From contig JAPZLL010000009.1 of assembly GCA_036250225.1 (NCBI GenBank), positions 310,001-374,000 of the forward strand: a stretch of 64,000 nt of DNA, given 5' to 3'. This DNA is from Cercophora sp. LCS_1. Its lineage: Eukaryota > Ascomycota > Sordariomycetes > Sordariales > Lasiosphaeriaceae. A program made the translations under genes and the position numbers. The stretch's first letter is position 1. Every line of letters starts with the position of its first letter. Under the pieces are notes generated by a model. The model was not told the origin of the DNA. It worked only from the letters and a program-made list of their open reading frames with translations, and made no database searches. Below, piece after piece: positions 21,094 to 32,262 of this stretch.

Positions 21094-22535
21094 CGGCTAG
21101 ATGAATGTGAGCCTTTGACCACTACCACCGCCAATGTGGCACTCCGAAAACAGTCCATTCCAATGAAGCATCTTCCACAGACTTTTGCTGACGCTGTGAA
21201 CTTTAAGTACATCTGGATCGACTCCCTTTGTATTATTCAAGACGACTTGGCAGACTGGGAGCACAAGGCAGCGAAAATGGCAGAAGTCTATCGAAATGCA
21301 ACCCTAACCTTGTCTGCTGATGGCGCCGTTGACAGTAGCGTGGGCCTCTTTGGGCCTGTTAGCCAGCGAAAGCATCCTCCATCTTTCAAAACACGCTGTC
21401 CAGCGGCTGATACCCCAGATACGGATTTCCTTTACGGGCGCGAGACAGACCTGGAACTGAACTCGACGACTCAATCCTTGGGAATTCACCGAGCGGTTAT
21501 GCGGAAACCCCCTTCTACTCTCCCCGAGCCCCTGAACCTCCGGGCTTGGACCTTTCAGGAATGGACCCTTTCTCGACGAATTGTCCACTTTTCTACCGGC
21601 GAGCTCCTGTGGGATTGCCTGACTGTTGAGGGTTGCGAATGCCAGGCAAACTTCATCCCGCGAGCCTCGGACAAGGGGACGTGGAGGAGGTGCTTTGAAG
21701 CTGAAGAGACACAAGGGTGGCTTTTAAGAACAAACAGTGGCTGTGGAGAGTGATGATGGTCAACTTCTCCAGTCGGCTGCTTACTTACGAACCTGATAAG
21801 CTTCCTGCCTTGTCGGGTGTTGCCAAGTGGCTCTCTATGGAGGAGGATGGGCATTATGACGAGTACATCGCCGGCCATTGGAAATCCGAGTTGCCGGCCT
21901 CGCTTCTTTGGAGGAGAGGCATGCGATACCCTGGGGGCATCTCTTGCTCTCGGCCAGCCAAGTGTCATGCACCATCGTGGTCCTGGGCATCGGTGATGGG
22001 CCCTGTGTGGTTTGGCGAGAATGGTCAAGACGCCGGGAGGGTTCTATGCAAAGTGTTGAACGTCTCGTATGAGCTGGCCAGCAGCAACCCGTTTGGCCCG
22101 CTGAAGAATGGGTGCTTGGTGGTCAAGGGAATGCCGAAGATGATTCGGGGCTGCAAGGATACGGACGACGCAAGGCCACAGCGAAAACGATGGAACCCGA
22201 CGGGAACAAGTTTCACGGCAGATGTCTGGTCACCGGACGCAACCCAGATCCCTGAGGATGTTATGTTCCTTCCGGTAGTCGAGTGCAAATGGAGTTCTTA
22301 CTATGGGACTGTTCGTTGGCAAGGGCTTGCTCTTCGCACGCTCGGTGGTCAAGAGGGACGGTTTATCAGGATTGGTGTTGTATCTGTAGAGGTTGGACAT
22401 GTAACTGGGGCAAAAAGGCCTGGCGAAAACTCTCTGAGAAGAATGGTAGGAAATTCTGGCCAAACACTATGGCGGACCGGAGAGAATCATAGAAATCTTG
22501 TGAGTCGGCTTTTTGAGAGAACGGCAATCTCTTAG
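21094..22535 (+). pseudogene. Heterokaryon-incompatibility (HET) domain gene, degraded
   Basis: A HET-like reading starts in phase at about 21094 with ECEPLTTTTANVALRKQ, but an in-frame TAA (21091-21093) sits just upstream, where the SHCWG motif of the HET domain should be, and no usable start is visible. The core follows: FKYIWIDSLCIIQDDLADWE, KMAEVYRNATLTL, and LRAWTFQEWTLSRRIVHF. The frame breaks between 21702 and 21753. The next frame resumes with KNKQWLWRVMMVNFSSRLLT and KLPALSGVAKWL, then the usual variable C-terminal half with APSWSWASVMGPVW, ending at 22535. One indel plus the missing N-terminal motif argue for a decayed gene. An unrecognised intron at the second break is the alternative. 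HET proteins trigger cell death after fusion of unlike strains. Confidence 0.7.
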
Positions 22536-23229
22536 AGGACATAGCGCAACTAAATACAGGCATCTACGTAGGTGTTCTTGGGCGTCTATTTAGGTACCTC
22601 TGAGTGTGTTTGGGTCTGGGTCTGGTTGTGGATAGGATACAACAATCACCACTTCTCTACCTGTGCTTCATGGTTTTGGTTGCGCCCTCATATCATGGGT
22701 ATCCATGTGGTTGAGATAGGCGCTACGTTACTCAAAGGGTCATCTCAAGGTTACACGGTGCAGTGTGTGTTACCATCTTTTGCGACCAAGCTACTACTGT
22801 TGCTCGACCAGGTTGCATCCCAAGGGGGCTCAGCCGACCGAATGGTTTACAAAGAGTCAGCAGAATCTCGGACTCGCTGTTGATAGCTCGGTTTGCTCAC
22901 CAGTAGGCGAGCGACGGTAATATCGGACCCTCCAGCGCCTCGGTTGCGCCACCCGGGAGGGATCCGGCTAATACCCTGCTGCGCACACGAACACAATCCT
23001 CATCGGTTGCTTCCTCGTATGCTAGATGAAATGGGTTGCACCGACTATCTCGAGTGATGCAAGGTTCTGCATTCAAGATATCGGGTGACAACCTCAATCC
23101 TACAACCGGTGGTATATAAAGACCGGCAACGAAGAATCTTGCGGACTCCTGGACAGAACAGAAGCATCAACCCTCAAATTCACAGCAATAACACATAATA
23201 CCAATAATAGCTAATTTTTAATTGCCAAA
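22536..23229. other. Gap before secreted-protein gene
   Basis: Carries the promoter of the next gene with a TATA box at 23113. No gene seen in the first 550 bp. Confidence 0.4.
23113..23120 (+). promoter_or_regulatory. TATA box
   Basis: TATATAAA, about 110 bp upstream of the start codon at 23230, followed by an A-rich leader. Confidence 0.6.
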
Positions 23230-23958
23230 ATGCTCGCCTCCATCATCCTCCTCGCCGGCATCGCCGCTCTGGCGACATCTAGTCCCATCACCTCCCGCGA
23301 CTGGCAACCTGGGAACTACCCACCCTACACCACATCAAGCGGTATAGTTCTCATCGCAAACCTCAGCAACCCCTTCAACACCATCTTCGACCCGCCCGTG
23401 CAGCACTGGTCTCTCGGCAGCGTCCATGTCGGCGCAGGCATTAACGCAGCCGTCCTCGGTCCATCGCCCGGCCACGTCTTCTTCGTCAACGGCTCGGGAC
23501 CCGAAATCTCGGCCGAGGCGACCTCGCTGAACCTCCCGCCCTATGCATCGACCGGAGCTGGCCCAGTCCCGTTGGGGCTGGTGTATAGTCCCACGAACAA
23601 GGAGGGCTATCTCTACGTCAATATCGCTCTTGGCACCAAGGGGACTGGCATCCGTTCTGGCTTGCGGAGCCCATACCCTCTGCTGTTTACGCCCGGTGGG
23701 TCCGAGTTCATGGTCTGCAATGTGACGCAGCCTGTGTATGGACGGCCGCAGTATCCTGTTCATGTTGTTGGGGAGGATGGCGAGGTGCCGGACCACTGCG
23801 CGCGGATGCACTTGCTGCCGCAGTGTGCGACGCTTCCGGAGCCGTTGTTGGGTCAGGAGGAGTTTGGATGGCAGAAGGTTGATGCTAGCTGTTATGAGGA
23901 TGTCAAGTCGCTGGATTGGCAGAAGTATTCGGATCCTGTGTCTTGGAGAAAGCAGTAG
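23230..23958 (+). CDS. Secreted protein of unknown function (possibly DUF7907-like)
   Basis: Intronless, 242 residues. The N-terminus (MLASIILLAGIAALATSSPI) is a clear signal peptide with cleavage expected near Ala/Ser 17-18. The mature part begins with a segment (SGIVLIANLSN) and later reads VHVGAGINAAVLGP, a pattern I associate with small secreted fungal proteins of the DUF7907 type; this naming is from memory and uncertain. Two N-glycosylation sequons are visible (NLS, NGS). Only four cysteines (VCN, DHC, QCA, SCY) occur, all in the C-terminal third, enough for two disulfides. A TATA box and A-rich leader fit a regulated, strongly expressed gene. No catalytic motif is recognised. Confidence 0.75.
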   Translation: MLASIILLAGIAALATSSPITSRDWQPGNYPPYTTSSGIVLIANLSNPFNTIFDPPVQHWSLGSVHVGAGINAAVLGPSPGHVFFVNGSGPEISAEATSLNLPPYASTGAGPVPLGLVYSPTNKEGYLYVNIALGTKGTGIRSGLRSPYPLLFTPGGSEFMVCNVTQPVYGRPQYPVHVVGEDGEVPDHCARMHLLPQCATLPEPLLGQEEFGWQKVDASCYEDVKSLDWQKYSDPVSWRKQ

Positions 23959-24218
23959 AGGAAGGCCAGGAAGAACGCAGTAATTAGACAGAGAGAGCAG
24001 CCGTTCAGTTTGTGGACAGTTGGACGACATCTAATGGTAATATAATGCTGTACTCAGGACAACCGTCTGTTTGGCTTCGTCTTGTGACACTCCTCACCCC
24101 AACCAATGAAACAAGGCAGCCATGCGAGAAATCTGCCTTGTCCTGGTCCGCTGCGCGTTCGCGCGCGACGGGCTACGGGTGCTGGGAGCCTTGGAACCCC
24201 GCTCCGGTGGGAAGTGAC

Positions 24219-24814
24219 ATGGCTGATTTCGCAGAGGTATCCAAACGCGTTGGATTCACGGCTGCTGCGCTGGCTAACGTGGTGCGGCATATCAAGATTA
24301 CGACTGAGTTGGCTGATATCATGGAGGATCACGAGGACGATGTCGCGCGTGCGTTGGAGGTCATTAGGAAACGGCTCGCTGCTAGGGCTGTGGATACGGA
24401 GTATGTACAGGAGAGGGCGAGGACGCAGCTACAAGTTGTGAGTTACTCCATCCCATGTGGCTTTGATGAGGTGGTTTCTGATGAGAGATGCAGATTTTCA
24501 ATCTCATCAACCAGAGTGAGGCCGTTGCTAGTCGCGAGATTGCTACCGCGACGAAGGATGATAGCGCGGCGATGAAGGTTATTGCCGTCATGACGCTGTT
24601 TTTCCTCCCGGGAACGTTTTTCGCGACGTTGTTTTCGATACCCTCGCTTTATTGGGATGATGGTGAGGTTGGGTCGCCGCGGTTCTGGGTGTATTGGGCC
24701 TTTTCGGCGCCGTGTACGCTCGCGTTAGTGGCGGTTTACGGGTTCTATTGTTGGGGGTCGAAGCTCTCTGCTTCGATGTTTTGGATGGAAAGGGCGTCTA
24801 GGAAGCGGGAGTGA
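24219..24814 (+). pseudogene. 5'-truncated CorA-like membrane protein
   Basis: Exons 24219-24437 and 24494-24814 around a 56-nt GTGAGT...GCAG intron encode 179 residues. The product carries only the C-terminal part of a fungal CorA-like protein: a helical stretch ending in RARTQLQV-IFNLINQSEA, then KVIAVMTLFFLPGTFFATLF (first membrane helix), a loop SIPSLYWDDGE, and VYWAFSAPCTLALVAVYGFY (second helix). The canonical GMN tripeptide of Mg2+ channels is absent, as in many fungal relatives. The large N-terminal cytosolic domain is missing, because the preceding gene ends only 260 bp upstream. Such a fragment could not form a normal funnel. It may be a relic, or be expressed as a short protein. 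A fuller relative lies at 38.1-39.8 kb. Confidence 0.6.
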
Positions 24815-25144
24815 GTTTGACGAGAGAGTCCAAGCTGAATCCCGTCGGAGATTCCTGCGGTTTCTTGGAAATAGAAACCGCCGGCCTGCCCGAGGTTGCA
24901 TGGCAAAAGTAACACAATGTGACCTGTGATTGAGGCGTGGCGCGAAGATAACTGCTTTTCAGCTAGAAGCGCCGCTTCCTTACCACATCTGCTGGGAAGC
25001 AGCATGACTCGTTACGTCAAACAGTTGTGCAGTTGGAGAATTGCGCCTCGTGGGAAATTGAGACGAATCCCTTTCGGTGGCGCAGACTCGGACTTCCAGG
25101 GCTTCGCGAATAATGCGCTTGAATGAACCTGGGAATCGGGACCC

Positions 25145-25182
25145 GTGCCCCTGAGCGTTGGTCGCGCCGCACGCTCAGGGGC
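25145..25182. repeat. Inverted repeat, about 11-bp arms
   Basis: GCCCCTGAGCG and CGCTCAGGGGC are perfect reverse complements separated by about 16 bp. It lies about 300 bp upstream of the M43 protease gene. Role unknown. Confidence 0.55.
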
Positions 25183-25365
25183 AAGAATGTTTGGACGACC
25201 GGGATGCATAACGCTGCGCTTTTCATGCGATCCGACAACTCAACGCCGCGATGCGGCACAGCAGGGCTGATACCTAACCAGGCCCTGACCCGGCGTTCAG
25301 GACCACATGCCACGCGGTGAACCAAAGTTCGGATGAGGCAACAACCTTCCAGGCTTCGAATACTG

Positions 25366-25373
25366 TATATAAA
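25366..25373 (+). promoter_or_regulatory. TATA box
   Basis: TATATAAA about 108 bp upstream of the protease start codon. Confidence 0.6.
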
Positions 25374-25480
25374 CTGCGGGCTCCCTTGAGCCGATATATT
25401 AAATTTTAATTAACAAGACCGCATTGAACATCAACAGCATCAGACACATTCTCGACAAAGTTCCAATCCCAATTTCTACC

Positions 25481-26480
25481 ATGCATCCTAAGACTCTAGC
25501 TCTTGGCCTCGCGGCTGCTTCACCTGCAGTTGCCGAAATCCCTCTCAAGTGCGGAAACGTCAACGATGTAGCTCCCCCATCCCTTGCCAACAAGATCCGT
25601 GGCCTAGGAGCTCGCCAGAGCTTTCCAGCCCTTCCACCAGTCAACCTTACCGTTCACATTGTTGCCATGTCAGACAAACGCGAGGATGGATATCTCTCTG
25701 TAGGTCGACCACTCCCTCGTTCCCGAGCATCATAGCCTTAACCGACAACTAACACTCACCCAGGAAGCAGAAGTCGACGAGCAAGTGGAAATCATCAAGA
25801 AGATCTACAAGGAACAAGTCGGCGTCACCTTCAACCACACCAAGGCACACAACCGATGGACCATCAACCCTGCATGGGGCGGCTCGCAGATCGGCGAAAA
25901 CGGCAAATTCTTCAACCCAATGAAGGAAGCCCTCCACATCGGCGACTACCGCACCCTGAACCTCTACTTCCGGAGCATCCCCGAATACACCGGCTTCGGC
26001 GGGCACTGCACCAACCCGCAATCCGAAGCTATCAAGGGCATCGATATCAAGACCCGCACCCTGCTCGACGGCTGCGTCGTAGCCGACTTCACTCTCAATG
26101 GCTCCAAACACCCGTACATGAACCGCGGGCTGACTTCAGTCCATGAAATCGGCCACTGGTTCGGTCTGTTCCATCCGTTCCAGGACGACCAGAAGCGCCA
26201 CAACAACGAGAACCCCAACCCTTGTCTCGATGTCGACCCGGATGACCACGTCACTGATACGCCCAAGATGAAGCCGACGGAGGATATGGTCGGGACATGC
26301 ATCATTGGTTCTGATACATGCCCGACTGCGAACCTGACGGATGTCGATCCGATCCACAACTACATGGCGTATAGCAACGATGATTGCTTGTCTGAGTTTA
26401 CGCCCGGCCAGGCCTCGCGCATCAAGGAGATTTGGGCGAATTATCGGGTGAATGCTACGACCTCGACGTTCAGGGATTAG
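25481..26480 (+). CDS. Secreted M43 (pappalysin-like) zinc metalloprotease
   Basis: Exons 25481-25699 and 25764-26480 around a 64-nt intron give 311 residues. The N-terminus (MHPKTLALGLAAASPAVAEI) is a signal peptide. A pro-region with CGNVND follows, with its Cys possibly a switch residue. The zinc site is HEIGHWFGLFH at residues 200-210 (three His ligands, catalytic Glu201), and the metzincin Met-turn is HNYMAYSNDDC near residue 272. Paired cysteines around CTNP, GCVVAD, PCLDV, GTCIIG, DTCPT and DDC suggest disulfides. The length matches fungal extracellular MEP1-like proteases. It probably degrades proteins outside the cell; in plant or animal pathogens such enzymes act during colonisation, but nothing here shows the lifestyle. 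Confidence 0.92.
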
Positions 26481-27359
26481 ATGGTGCGGAGCATATAGGG
26501 ATTTGATCAGGGATAGATACCCGCATAGACTAGAAATAGACTCGTCAGCAATGACATATCATTCGCATTTCACAATCCCACCTGTTCCTGAGAAGTGATC
26601 CACTTTACGTGCGAGAATGAAGAGGATGTCAAATGGAGATGTGAATGTGAGTTAGCGGCCCGTTTTCAGTGCGCCATTTCAACACGAATAGCTCGGATTC
26701 CGTTTTTGACACATAGACATGAGTGCACGGTGAAAGGGCGTTCAGACTGAGAATGTCGAAAGGAGGATGACAGCTGGACGAGTGAAACACAAGGGAATTG
26801 ATTGAAGAATACCCCGTCCACTGCCACACGGCCTTGAGACGGCATTAGAGTCACCCAAGACAATCCTTCTAACGGGATGAGCCGACAAGTTCCCTAGTCC
26901 GGCGGTGCTATCCGAGCCATGCCATCCCGTTGCGAGGATGTCACGTGCGCTGTCCGAGGTCGTCATCTCCCGCTCCGTATCTCGCGAATGACGGGCCGTA
27001 TTTCGCGAATGGGATCTGCGGGTTGCTCCGCCTCCCAAAGTCGCATCAAACGTGGCGCTGCTCACCCTAGTGCACACAGAAATACTGTTAGTCGCTCATT
27101 GGAACACTCGGATAGCAGTGCCTGCGCTAATGTTGACACCAGTCCCGGAGACCAGGAACCCAAACACTGCCCTCAGCCTCATGGTGATTGCGACGGCACC
27201 GGTCCGAGAAATGCGACGTCGAGAAGATGTCCGTCAACTTGGGTATAAGTCGGCTCAAAGGCACGAGGACGCTTCCTGTTTTCCTCATCAGCTCTTCCAA
27301 CACAGTTCCTACCTTCGTTTTCTTCCTAATCGTAATATTCTCTTTCCCCTTTTCGTCCA
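26481..27359. other. Gap between protease and beta-lactamase-like genes
   Basis: 3' flank, then promoter with a pyrimidine-rich leader (TTCTCTTTCCCCTTTTCGTCC) just before 27360. Open frames here are short and overlapping. No gene called. Confidence 0.4.
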
Positions 27360-29315
27360 ATGATGTTCTCTCATCCTATCCTTGCAGGCGTCTTGGCCGG
27401 TCTTGCCGCAGTCCCCATCGCAAGTGCTGCAGTCTGCCCTCCCTTGGGCCCAGTACTCCCAGCGCCGCGATCCCCTGGTCAGAGTAACAATGTCAAAGTC
27501 GCCGCCTCCACATTGAAAGCCGAGTTTGACGCCCAGTTCAAGTCTCGCATCAAGGCCTCAGCCATCTCGGTCGGCGCCAAGTCTCTCCACCAAGATGACT
27601 GGCTCTTCAACTACCACTTCACGCCGCCCACCTTGTCGGGTCTCGGCACTAACTCGATCGATGAGAACACCATCTACCGCGTCGGCAGTGTCTCCAAGCT
27701 CATGCCGGTGCTTGCTCTACTGAGAGCCGGAAACGTCGGCCTGAACGATCCTCTGACCAAGTGGATCCCCGAGTTGAAGAATGGGACGAAAGGCAACGAG
27801 ATCGATGCCGTGTCTTGGGATGATGTGACTGTTGGTGCGTTGGCCGCTCATCTTGCCGGCATTGTGACGGATTGTAAGTCCTAAACTTCGAGATTATTGC
27901 CGAGGTGACAGGCTGACATTCTTTAAGCGGCGACCGACCTTGCCGTCTTTTCTCAGGGCCCACCGTGGACCAACATGGGCCTCCCCGAGGTGGCCAAAGG
28001 AACGAACCCGACATGCTCCGGCCTCGGTGGCACATTGCCCTGCACAACGAAAGACATCATCGAGGACTGCAAGCGCCGCCCGCCGGTCTACCTCCCCTAC
28101 ACCACACCCGTCTACTCAAATGTTGCATACGCCCTTCTCGGTGTTGTGGTCGAGGCCGCGACGAACCAGACCTTCAAGGAGGCGGCAAAGAGTTCCATCT
28201 TCGATGTTGTGGGGATGAACAGCACATCCTTCGATGGTTACCCAGAAGGCTTCCTTGAGCGTGGGTATATCCCGATGGCTAACGAGCCTACCTGGAATAA
28301 CACTCTCGGCGTCTTCGAGTCAGCGGGCGGCATGTTCTCCAGCACGACTGACCTCATCGCATTGGGCCAGGCCATCCTCGACCACCGTCTGCTTTCTCCA
28401 GCCAAGACACGTCAGTGGCTGCAACCCAACGCCCATACAACCTCGCTTGGATTCTCTGTCGGAAGCCCCTGGGAGATCGGACGCAGTGATACCCTGACGG
28501 CCGATGGACGGACAATCGATGTCTACACTAAGACCGGCGATCTGGGGATGTACCATGCCGTGATTGCCCTCGTCCCGGATTACGATCTGGTCGTCGCCGT
28601 TCTGACCGGTGGACTCGAGGTGTCGCAAGAAGCAGCCACTCGCACCGTCGTTGCGAGCGCCGTCCTGGAGGCCCTTCTTCCCGCTTTGGAACAAGCCGGT
28701 CGCGCCGAAGCTGTCGCATCCGGATACGTGGGGACTTTTGTCGACGAGAAAGAAAACGCAACCCTCATTCTCAACACCGACAATGGACCTGGTCTCGTCG
28801 TCGAGTCATTCACCGTGAACGGTTTTGATGTGATCGGCAAGTACCACCTGTACAATGTCGGGAGTCTGGAGAACCCAACCAAGATTGCCACAGCGGAGGC
28901 TGTCAAGTCCGATGCGCGGTTGTATCCCTCGAATCGGGACAAGGAGAGTGGCAACGGCGAGGAGACGGCGTGGCGCGCTGTTATTGATACCACGACTGAG
29001 GAGCAGAAGGCAGCGTTGGATGCCCAGATCTTTTATCGCAACGGCTCTTGTGTCACTTGGTTTGGGATGGACCGCGCGGCGTACAATTTTCTTGGTCTGG
29101 CAGATTTTGTTGTTGTCAAGAATGCCAAGGGTGCGGTGACGGCGATCAGAAATCCGGCGTTCAACGTGACCATGGCGAGGACGAATGCACCTGTGACACC
29201 GAGAACCGGCGAGGCAGGTGTGAGCGAGCGTTCGGAAGGAGCGGCTGGCCGGGTTGGGGCGGCGGTCGGATCGTCTTTGCTTTCTGCATTGGCTGTTGCG
29301 ATTATGGTGTTGTAA
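27360..29315 (+). CDS. Serine beta-lactamase-like (class C / S12) protein, secreted and probably GPI-anchored
   Basis: Exons 27360-27873 and 27928-29315 around a 54-nt intron (branch GCTGAC) give 633 residues. A signal peptide (MMFSHPILAGVLAGLAAVPI) leads. The catalytic S-x-x-K is Ser110-Val-Ser-Lys113 in RVGSVSKLM, and the second motif Y-x-N is Tyr234-Ser-Asn236 in TPVYSNVAYALLG. An AGGMFSSTTDL segment typical of the family follows. The C-terminal 150 residues form an extra domain, and the tail ends GAAVGSSLLSALAVAIMVL with a Gly/Ser-rich stretch before it, as expected for a GPI signal. Fungal members include esterases and transesterases acting on small molecules; the substrate is unknown. 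Several sequons support secretion. Both catalytic motifs look intact. Confidence 0.88.
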
Positions 29316-29686
29316 GAGACAGGAGAGTTTACATCGGAGATAGGATAATAAGATAGATTACTTGGTTTCATGGTGCTGGGGCTCGTGAGTCGTTTTGGTT
29401 GCGAAGTTATTCGTGAAAATTGGAGTAAAGCATGGCTCGCTCCTTCCTTCCCTATGGTCAACGGGCTCAAACGATATGAGAATGGGAAGTTGCGGCCGTT
29501 CACGCGGGATGACATCGGAGATAAGATTGGGAGGGTTGGCCAATTGTATTTCCCCGCATGGAGAGAATGCCTTGACTCCTCAATCTCGCAACACAGCCAC
29601 ACTGGATTGGGCGGGCTCCGAGCCCGACCTCCTTTTCAACAACATGGATTCATCTTCAGGCCGAATCACGCCCAATAACCGCCAAA
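29316..29686. other. Gap before HET gene
   Basis: 371 bp with the HET gene promoter. No clear TATA box and no other gene. Confidence 0.4.
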
Positions 29687-31843
29687 ATGAGGCTGCTCAA
29701 TGCCAAAACACAAGAATTTGAAGAATTCTTCGGAGGCGTCGGTGCGTCAATACCTCCTTACGCCATCCTGTCACATCGGTGGGGCGAAGATGAGGTTTCA
29801 TTCGAACAACACAAGACTCGACAATATTATCGGCAAGCAGGTTACGCCAAGATTTACGGATGTTGCAGGGCAGCCGAGGACGAGGGATTACAGTATGTGT
29901 GGATTGACACGTGCTGCATCAACAAAGCGTCGAGCGCCGAGCTCTCGGAAGCCATCAACTCGATGTTCAACTGGTACCGGGCAGCAACCCTTTGTTTTGC
30001 TTACTTGAGTGATGTGGATAGCTCCGAAGACCCGGCCATGGGCAACTCGACATTTTCTAGGAGCAAGTGGTTTAGCCGCGGGTGGACACTACAGGAGTTG
30101 CTGGCCCCCGCCCATGTTGTCTTCCTGGGATCCGACTGGGTTGAGATTGGGACTAGGAATTCGCTCCGGGCCGTCATCTCACGGGTGACAGGCATAGACG
30201 AGTCGGTACTGCTCAATGCGCAGTGGGACAAATACAGCGTCGCGCAGAAGATGTCATGGGCGGCTAGTCGAGAAACGACACGACCGGAGGACGAAGCGTA
30301 TTGTTTGCTCGGGTTGTTCAATATCCAGATGCCACTCTTGTACGGTGAGGGACGGCGAGCGTTGTGAGTATCCCATGAGTTTTCTCTCTCACTATCACGG
30401 AGCAGCACCCAATTAACGGATCGTCTCTTCAAAAGTCAGCGGCTACAAGAGGAGATATTGAAACAATCTCACGACGAGTCACTCTTCGCTTGGACATCAT
30501 CCGGACGGCAGCAAGAAAGCTACTCCGCGGAAATCGATGATGGATTGTCAGGCGTGCTGGCGTCCTCGCCAAGGGACTTCCGGTTTGCTTCGAAGGTCGA
30601 GATAGCTACCGCTACTGCTGGCACCCGCGGCCCAGAGAGTACCTTTGAGGTGGTACACGGCAGGCTTCGCATGACGCTTCCGTTTTTACATGCAGTGAAT
30701 GGAATCTCGCTCGGGAAACTTTCGGACTCACTTTCCTCTATAAGCCTCCTGGAGTCGACAACGACTAGAGCAACCGTATCAGCAAAACTCGACAGTAGCA
30801 GCAAACAGCAACCGCACACGCACCACAACCGCCAGGCCTTCTTCTATCGAGATCAGGGCCACGACGTCGCCGAAATTCGAACCTGGCCTATTAAGGAATA
30901 TTCGGCTTCGGCTGGAAGCTCTGCCGTGCCGTTCGAGGGCGAGGCAGGCGGGGGAGCTAACGCAGTAGGTTTGGACACACAGGATCGCCACCAAAGCGAG
31001 GAGCGAGGATGGAACTGGAACGAGAACTTTTTGACCTGGACCATATATCGGCCAGCTATTGTCGCGCCGCTGCAATGCCAGATCGACGGGCAACAGCTAG
31101 GAATTGTATTATTTCGAAGCGGAGACAGAAGTGGCGAGGCAGCAGCACTTGTGCGATGCCCACCCTTGGTTGTGCTATCGCAGGACACTCCATCAGTCCG
31201 GACGACGACGGAGTACGCTGTGATCTTCACTACACGACCAACAATAACTCTGGCAGATCGTCCCATGAGCGTTCAGGAACCCACTTTCAAATATGTGAGG
31301 GTTGCTAAATCACCAGCGTACTCCAGCAGCCCCCCATTACCTCTGACGGTGAGCAACGGAGGAAGACAGCATTTATGGAGGCTGTCATTGGAGTGGCGGT
31401 ATATCATCTTTCGTTCTACGGCGGCACCGAATATGACGGCGCCATGGTTTCTCTTTGCGGCTCCAGACACTTTCGACGAGCAGTGGTTCCCCTGGGTATT
31501 CCTGCCGAGGGCGAATCCTGCTCTCCCTCGTGGAGGACAAAGATTTACATCTCGCTCGAATGCTGCCAACTCGAGTCCAACACCGCAGACAATGGCCGTC
31601 CCCGAGCAACTGCCGCGACTGTTCTCGTTTGACCTCGCCCGTGAGGATGAAATCCAGCTCTCAATCGGGGGCGGGCTTGCTCTTGTGGTGAGGCGGCGCC
31701 GTACCCCGGACTCATCCTACATCAAAGTGTCGATTGAGGCTTGGAAGATGGGTAGACCTAGAGCACTGATGGTTACGGGCAAGGTTGGCAGGCTATTCGA
31801 GAAGAGCGCACTCTCACAGTTGCGGAGGCACGGATTGGATTGA
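29687..31843 (+). CDS. HET-domain protein (HET-E/D-type N-terminus), intact
   Basis: Exons 29687-30363 and 30436-31843 around a 72-nt GTGAGT...AAAG intron give 694 residues. The N-terminus MRLLNAKTQEFEEF is typical of HET-E/HET-D-like proteins. The three HET blocks are AILSHRWGEDEVSF (about 26-39), QYVWIDTCCINK (69-80) and WFSRGWTLQELLAP (128-141), followed by SWAASRETTRPEDEAYCLLG and MPLLYGEGRRAFQRLQEEI, whose last part spans the splice. The C-terminal 400 residues lack NACHT, WD40 or ankyrin repeats and show no domain I can name. HET domains induce programmed cell death when incompatible strains fuse. All blocks are intact, so this is the best candidate for a working HET gene here. Confidence 0.88.
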
Positions 31844-32262
31844 GCGAGGGGATTTGAACTTTGCCGGCGGTTATACCGGACAAAAACTCAGGGCAACTGC
31901 CAAAAAAAATTAAATCACTTTGTGTGGGTGGCACGCAACAGAGAAACCGCCCTTCTCTGTCACGTCGGTAGGGATTCGGTCTTCGTGACATGGGATGGAT
32001 TGCTTGGCAGGGATTGCAAATTTCATCGCCAAGTCACGTGGGTTGACAGGGATGTCCCAGCTGTGACGTGGGCGCTTGTGGGCAGCGCGGGCTGGGAAGG
32101 AGCCAGCAACGTGGAATGAATCCCTGAGCTGCCACGGCCACCTTTCATCCCGGATCTAGGGCGTCTCAGCGAACTCCTTTCCTCAACAACGAATCTCCTG
32201 TTTCCAATGCTTTCTTCACCCACATACTTCCCAAACTGGAATGATTGTGAGCGCGACACGCA
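31844..32262. other. Gap before squalene-epoxidase-like gene
   Basis: 419 bp promoter region with two TCACGTG/TGACGTG-like boxes at about 32033 and 32063. No gene seen. Confidence 0.4.

Larger units (their letters stand above)
24815..25480. other. Gap before M43 protease gene
   Basis: Promoter of the protease gene with TATA box at 25366. An imperfect palindrome around 25140-25185 (CCCCTGAGCGTTGG ... CGCTCAGGGGC) could form a hairpin. No gene seen. Confidence 0.4.

Noticed and set aside
20534..21100. 189-codon plus-strand frame before the HET pseudogene, considered as its N-terminus
   Set aside because: The sequence does not match the N-terminal part of HET proteins and no splice restores the missing SHCWG block.
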